Part shown: positions 61,338 through 64,000 of the stretch, one piece after another
Layout: every line of letters begins with the position of its first letter
Numbering within the stretch: position 1 is the stretch's first letter
Assembly (NCBI GenBank): GCA_028284935.1
Contig: JANQQQ010000008.1
Coordinates: 248,001 to 312,000, forward strand
Reading direction: 5' to 3'
DNA from: Croceivirga sp.
Lineage (GTDB): Bacteria; Bacteroidota; Bacteroidia; Flavobacteriales; Flavobacteriaceae
Length of the DNA stretch: 64,000 bases
The notes under the pieces: model-generated
What the model saw: the letters and a program-made list of their open reading frames with translations, nothing else
Told to the model about the DNA's origin: nothing
Databases searched by the model: none
Position numbers and translations under genes: made by a program

Positions 61338-62717
61338 ATGATGAAAAAGGTTTTTGACCGAGTTCAAATTGCAAAAGTTTTTGGTCTAAGTTTACTGCTG
61401 ATTTTTCAACTTTTTTCTATTTCCACTTATGCACAAGATGAAGCCGCTCCTGAGGGGGCAGCGGAAGAAGCTGCGGCTGATTTAGGCGGTGACCCGGTAA
61501 AGGGAAAACAGCTTTTCAATCAAAACTGTGCGGCTTGTCATGCGCTGAACCGCAAAATGACGGGACCTGCCCTTGCCAACGTGGAAACACGTTTGGCTGA
61601 AGAGGAGGGCCTGGATAAGGAATGGTTGTATTCTTGGATTAAGAATAGTGCTGGTATGATTGCCGCTGGGGATGCCTATGCCAATAGCATTTACAATGAA
61701 TATAATCAAGCGGCAATGACGGCGTTTCCAACGCTTTCCAACGCTGATATTGATGATATTTTGGCCTATACGGCTGCTCCGCCTCCAGCTCCCGTTGCTA
61801 CCGCTGCAACAGCAGTCGGTGACGACGCGTCAGGTTCTGGCTCGGGAGGGATTTCCAATGAAATGATTCTCGGTGCCCTTGCCGTTATTTTTGCCTTATT
61901 GGTCGTGATGTTGGTTTTGGTCAATCGCACGCTGAGGAGAATTGCGGAGGCTAACGGGGTGGAACTGGCAACAGCATTGGGTGAACAAAGAGTTCCCATT
62001 TGGAAAGCTTTCGCGCAAAATCAATTTTTGGTTTTCTGCACGGTTGTGGTCTTCTTATTGGCTAGCGCCTATGGTGCCTATGCGTGGATGTCACAGGTTG
62101 GTATTGACCAAGGGTATGCTCCTATTCAGCCTATTCATTACTCTCATAAAATCCATGCAGGGGACAATAAAATAGAATGTCAATATTGTCACTCTTCCGC
62201 TAGGGTTTCCAAACATTCCGGTATCCCTTCACTAAATGTTTGTATGAATTGCCATAAGTCCATCTACGAATACCAGGGCAATCCTGAGGGTCCAAGTGCT
62301 GAGGATTTGGCCAATGGATACACTAACGAATTCTACACGAACGAAATCAAGAAACTCTATAAAGCCGTTGGATGGGATGAGGAAAACCAGCGATATACTG
62401 GGGAATCCCAGCCTGTGGAATGGGTAAGAATTCACAACCTTCCGGATTTTGCCTATTTTAATCATGCCCAGCACGTAACTGCCGGGAAGATTGAATGTCA
62501 AACATGTCATGGTCCGGTTGAGGAAATGGAAATTATGTACCAGTACTCCCCATTGACTATGGGATGGTGCATCAACTGTCACCGTGAGACCGAGGTCCAA
62601 GTGGCAGACAACGGATATTACAAAAAGATTCATGAAGAGCTGTCCAAAAAGTATGGAGTTGAGAAGTTGACGGCAGCCCAAATGGGAGGTTTGGAATGTG
62701 GTAAATGCCACTATTAA
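61338..62717 (+). CDS. actA: Alternative Complex III: cytochrome c domain fused to pentahaem ActA
   Basis: 459 residues from the ATG at 61338 (MMKKVFDRVQIAKVFGLSLL, signal to about 33). First domain: monohaem cytochrome c with CAACH (residues 64-68) and the axial-ligand region ending FPTLSNADIDDILAYTAAPP. Then two TM segments (NEMILGALAVIFALLVVMLV and FLVFCTVVVFLLASAYGAYA) and a pentahaem domain with CQYCH, CMNCH, CQTCH, CINCH and CGKCH, six CxxCH in all. The C-terminal part matches ActA, the cytochrome subunit of the quinol-oxidising Alternative Complex III, which replaces the bc1 complex. ActB follows after 29 bases. Confidence 0.92.
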   Translation: MMKKVFDRVQIAKVFGLSLLLIFQLFSISTYAQDEAAPEGAAEEAAADLGGDPVKGKQLFNQNCAACHALNRKMTGPALANVETRLAEEEGLDKEWLYSWIKNSAGMIAAGDAYANSIYNEYNQAAMTAFPTLSNADIDDILAYTAAPPPAPVATAATAVGDDASGSGSGGISNEMILGALAVIFALLVVMLVLVNRTLRRIAEANGVELATALGEQRVPIWKAFAQNQFLVFCTVVVFLLASAYGAYAWMSQVGIDQGYAPIQPIHYSHKIHAGDNKIECQYCHSSARVSKHSGIPSLNVCMNCHKSIYEYQGNPEGPSAEDLANGYTNEFYTNEIKKLYKAVGWDEENQRYTGESQPVEWVRIHNLPDFAYFNHAQHVTAGKIECQTCHGPVEEMEIMYQYSPLTMGWCINCHRETEVQVADNGYYKKIHEELSKKYGVEKLTAAQMGGLECGKCHY

Positions 62718-62746
62718 TTTAATTGGAAGTTATTCTTTAGAGCTAT

Positions 62747-64000
62747 ATGGCATCAAACAAGAAATATTGGAAAAGTGAAGCGGAACTAAATCCGAACGAT
62801 TCCATTGTTGAGACGCTAAAAGGGAATGAGTTTGTAGAACATATCCCCGTAGATGATTTTCTTGGGGATAAAGAGAACTTGGCGGACTCCAGTACTACCC
62901 GAAGGGACTTTCTTAAATACGTAGGTTTCAGTACTGCAGCGGCCACGATGGCTGCTTGTGAGGGTCCCGTGCGTAAATCGGTTCCTTACGTAATTCAACC
63001 GGAGAATATTGTCCCTGGTGTAGCCAACTATTATGCGACCACCATTGCGGATGGTTATGATTTTGCGAGTATCTTGGTAAAGACGCGTGAGGGAAGGCCT
63101 ATACTCATAAAAAACAATGATAGGGCCTCCGTTCTCGGTGGGGCCAATGCACGTATAAATGCATCAGTCCTTTCCCTTTATGACAAGAAGAGGGTGCAGG
63201 GACCCATGGCCAATGGAGAGGCTATTGAATGGAATGTGCTGGATGCCACGGTAAAGGCCAAGTTGGCAGGATTACAGAATTCCGGTAAACAGGTTGCCCT
63301 TCTTACGCAAACCTACGCCAGTCCCTCAACCAAGAAACTGATTGGTGAGTTTTCCGAGAAATTTGGGAATGTCACTCATGTTACTTACGATGCCATTTCA
63401 GAGGATGCAGCCCTAAGCGCCTTTGAAGCCTCTTATGGTGAAAGGGCCTTGGCGGACTACGATTTCAGTAAAGCAGATTTAATCGTATCCTTCGCTGCTG
63501 ATTTCTTGGGAGATTGGAATGGTGGCGGATATGATTCAAGTTATGCCAAAGGGCGTATTCCAAAAAATGGAAAAATGTCCAGGCATATCCACCTTGAAGC
63601 AAACATGTCACTTACCGGGGCCAATGCGGATACTCGTATGCCAATGAAGCCATCGCAAATTAAAACGGCTTTGGCCAAATTGTATGGTAAATTGAATGGC
63701 AGTACCGTTGGTGGTGGAAGTTCAGATATTGATGGTGCTGTAGATGCCCTGGCTACTGAAATCAGAAAAGCAGGCCGGAAGGCCGTTGTAGTTTGTGGAC
63801 TGAACGATTTAGATGCACAAACGGTTACTTTAGCCATCAATACATTGCTTCAAAGTGAAGCTTTCGATGTTGAACGTCCTAGATATGTGCGTCAAGGTCA
63901 TAGTGCCTCAGTCAATACCTTGATTGCCAATATGAAGGCAGGGAGAATAGGTGCGCTACTAATTGATGGGGTGAATCCCGCCTACACCTTACCAAATGCT
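62747..64000 (+). CDS. actB: Alternative Complex III: ActB, molybdopterin-oxidoreductase-like subunit (cut by window end)
   Basis: Open from the ATG at 62747 to the window edge (418 codons), begins MASNKKYWKSEAELNPNDSI. The twin-arginine motif RRDFLKYVGFSTAAATMAAC sits about 50 residues in, the TAT-variant signal found on ActB. Then the molybdopterin-oxidoreductase-like region: KSVPYVIQPENIVPGVANYY, REGRPILIKNNDRASVLGGA, DLIVSFAADFLGDWNGGGYD. Its molybdopterin site is expected to be empty in this complex. The iron-sulfur half and the rest of the operon (actC onward) lie outside the window. Confidence 0.93.
   Translation, partial: MASNKKYWKSEAELNPNDSIVETLKGNEFVEHIPVDDFLGDKENLADSSTTRRDFLKYVGFSTAAATMAACEGPVRKSVPYVIQPENIVPGVANYYATTIADGYDFASILVKTREGRPILIKNNDRASVLGGANARINASVLSLYDKKRVQGPMANGEAIEWNVLDATVKAKLAGLQNSGKQVALLTQTYASPSTKKLIGEFSEKFGNVTHVTYDAISEDAALSAFEASYGERALADYDFSKADLIVSFAADFLGDWNGGGYDSSYAKGRIPKNGKMSRHIHLEANMSLTGANADTRMPMKPSQIKTALAKLYGKLNGSTVGGGSSDIDGAVDALATEIRKAGRKAVVVCGLNDLDAQTVTLAINTLLQSEAFDVERPRYVRQGHSASVNTLIANMKAGRIGALLIDGVNPAYTLPNA

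Noticed and set aside
1-64000. CRISPR arrays, defence islands, phage or insertion sequences
   Set aside because: No regularly spaced direct repeats, transposase, integrase, restriction or toxin-antitoxin pair was seen on either strand.

Overview
The window looks like a chromosomal segment of a marine-type member of the Bacteroidota, most likely family Flavobacteriaceae (Muricauda/Allomuricauda/Maribacter-like; the genus is inferred only from protein flavour). Supporting signs are Bacteroidota-style promoters (TTTG or TTG, 18-20 bases, then TAnnTTTG), near absence of Shine-Dalgarno sequences, DUF5916, DUF2723, DUF4097, S46 peptidase and DUF6588 families, and an Alternative Complex III operon. 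No prophage, insertion sequence, CRISPR array or rRNA is visible. One tRNA (Gln, anticodon TTG) is present.

Layout. 1-6.7 kb (minus): rpoN (cut by the window edge), asnS, an MMPL/RND transporter, frr and pyrH. 6.8-11.1 kb (plus): an ECF sigma factor, an anti-sigma-like protein, two paralogous DUF4097 secreted proteins and a serine hydrolase. 11.2-14.3 kb (minus): tsf, rpsB, rpsI, rplM. The usual rpsB-tsf-pyrH-frr neighbourhood is thus interrupted by an opposite-strand cassette. 14.5-17.2 kb: a large CBM9-like/DUF5916 protein. 17.2-23.4 kb: a tyrosine/homogentisate catabolic operon (hppD, hmgA, fahA, flavin reductase-like, aminotransferase) with a divergent MarR regulator whose promoter and that of hppD share one palindrome. 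23.4-29.9 kb: sulfatase lipoprotein, a small orphan gene with its own terminator, a HExxH secreted protein, DUF2141, DUF2306, LytTR regulator, CpcT-like lipoprotein and GNAT. 30-38.5 kb: S46 peptidase, polA, glycosylasparaginase, cutC, a membrane metallophosphoesterase with an internal twin-arginine motif, and a cysteine-free thioredoxin fold. 38.5-44.1 kb: DUF2723 membrane protein, tRNA-Gln, cation/proton antiporter and a possibly decayed stretch.

44.1-54.4 kb is the most unusual part: a tightly packed operon of a TolC protein fused to a periplasmic-binding-like domain, an RND adaptor, an RND pump, a class III nucleotidyl-cyclase-like membrane protein and a potassium-channel-like protein, followed by a highly divergent pyruvate-kinase-like protein. 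54.4-61.1 kb: DUF6588 protein, a lipoprotein, the rimP-nusA-infB operon behind a leader hairpin, and a SPOR protein. 61.2-64 kb: the start of the Alternative Complex III operon, where a monohaem cytochrome domain is fused to the pentahaem ActA, followed by ActB (cut by the window end).

Most of the window is housekeeping. The candidates for something less described are the binding-domain/TolC efflux operon with its cyclase and channel, the tailed ribosomal protein S2, the small 48-residue gene unit, and the leader structures before rimP, tRNA-Gln and actA.
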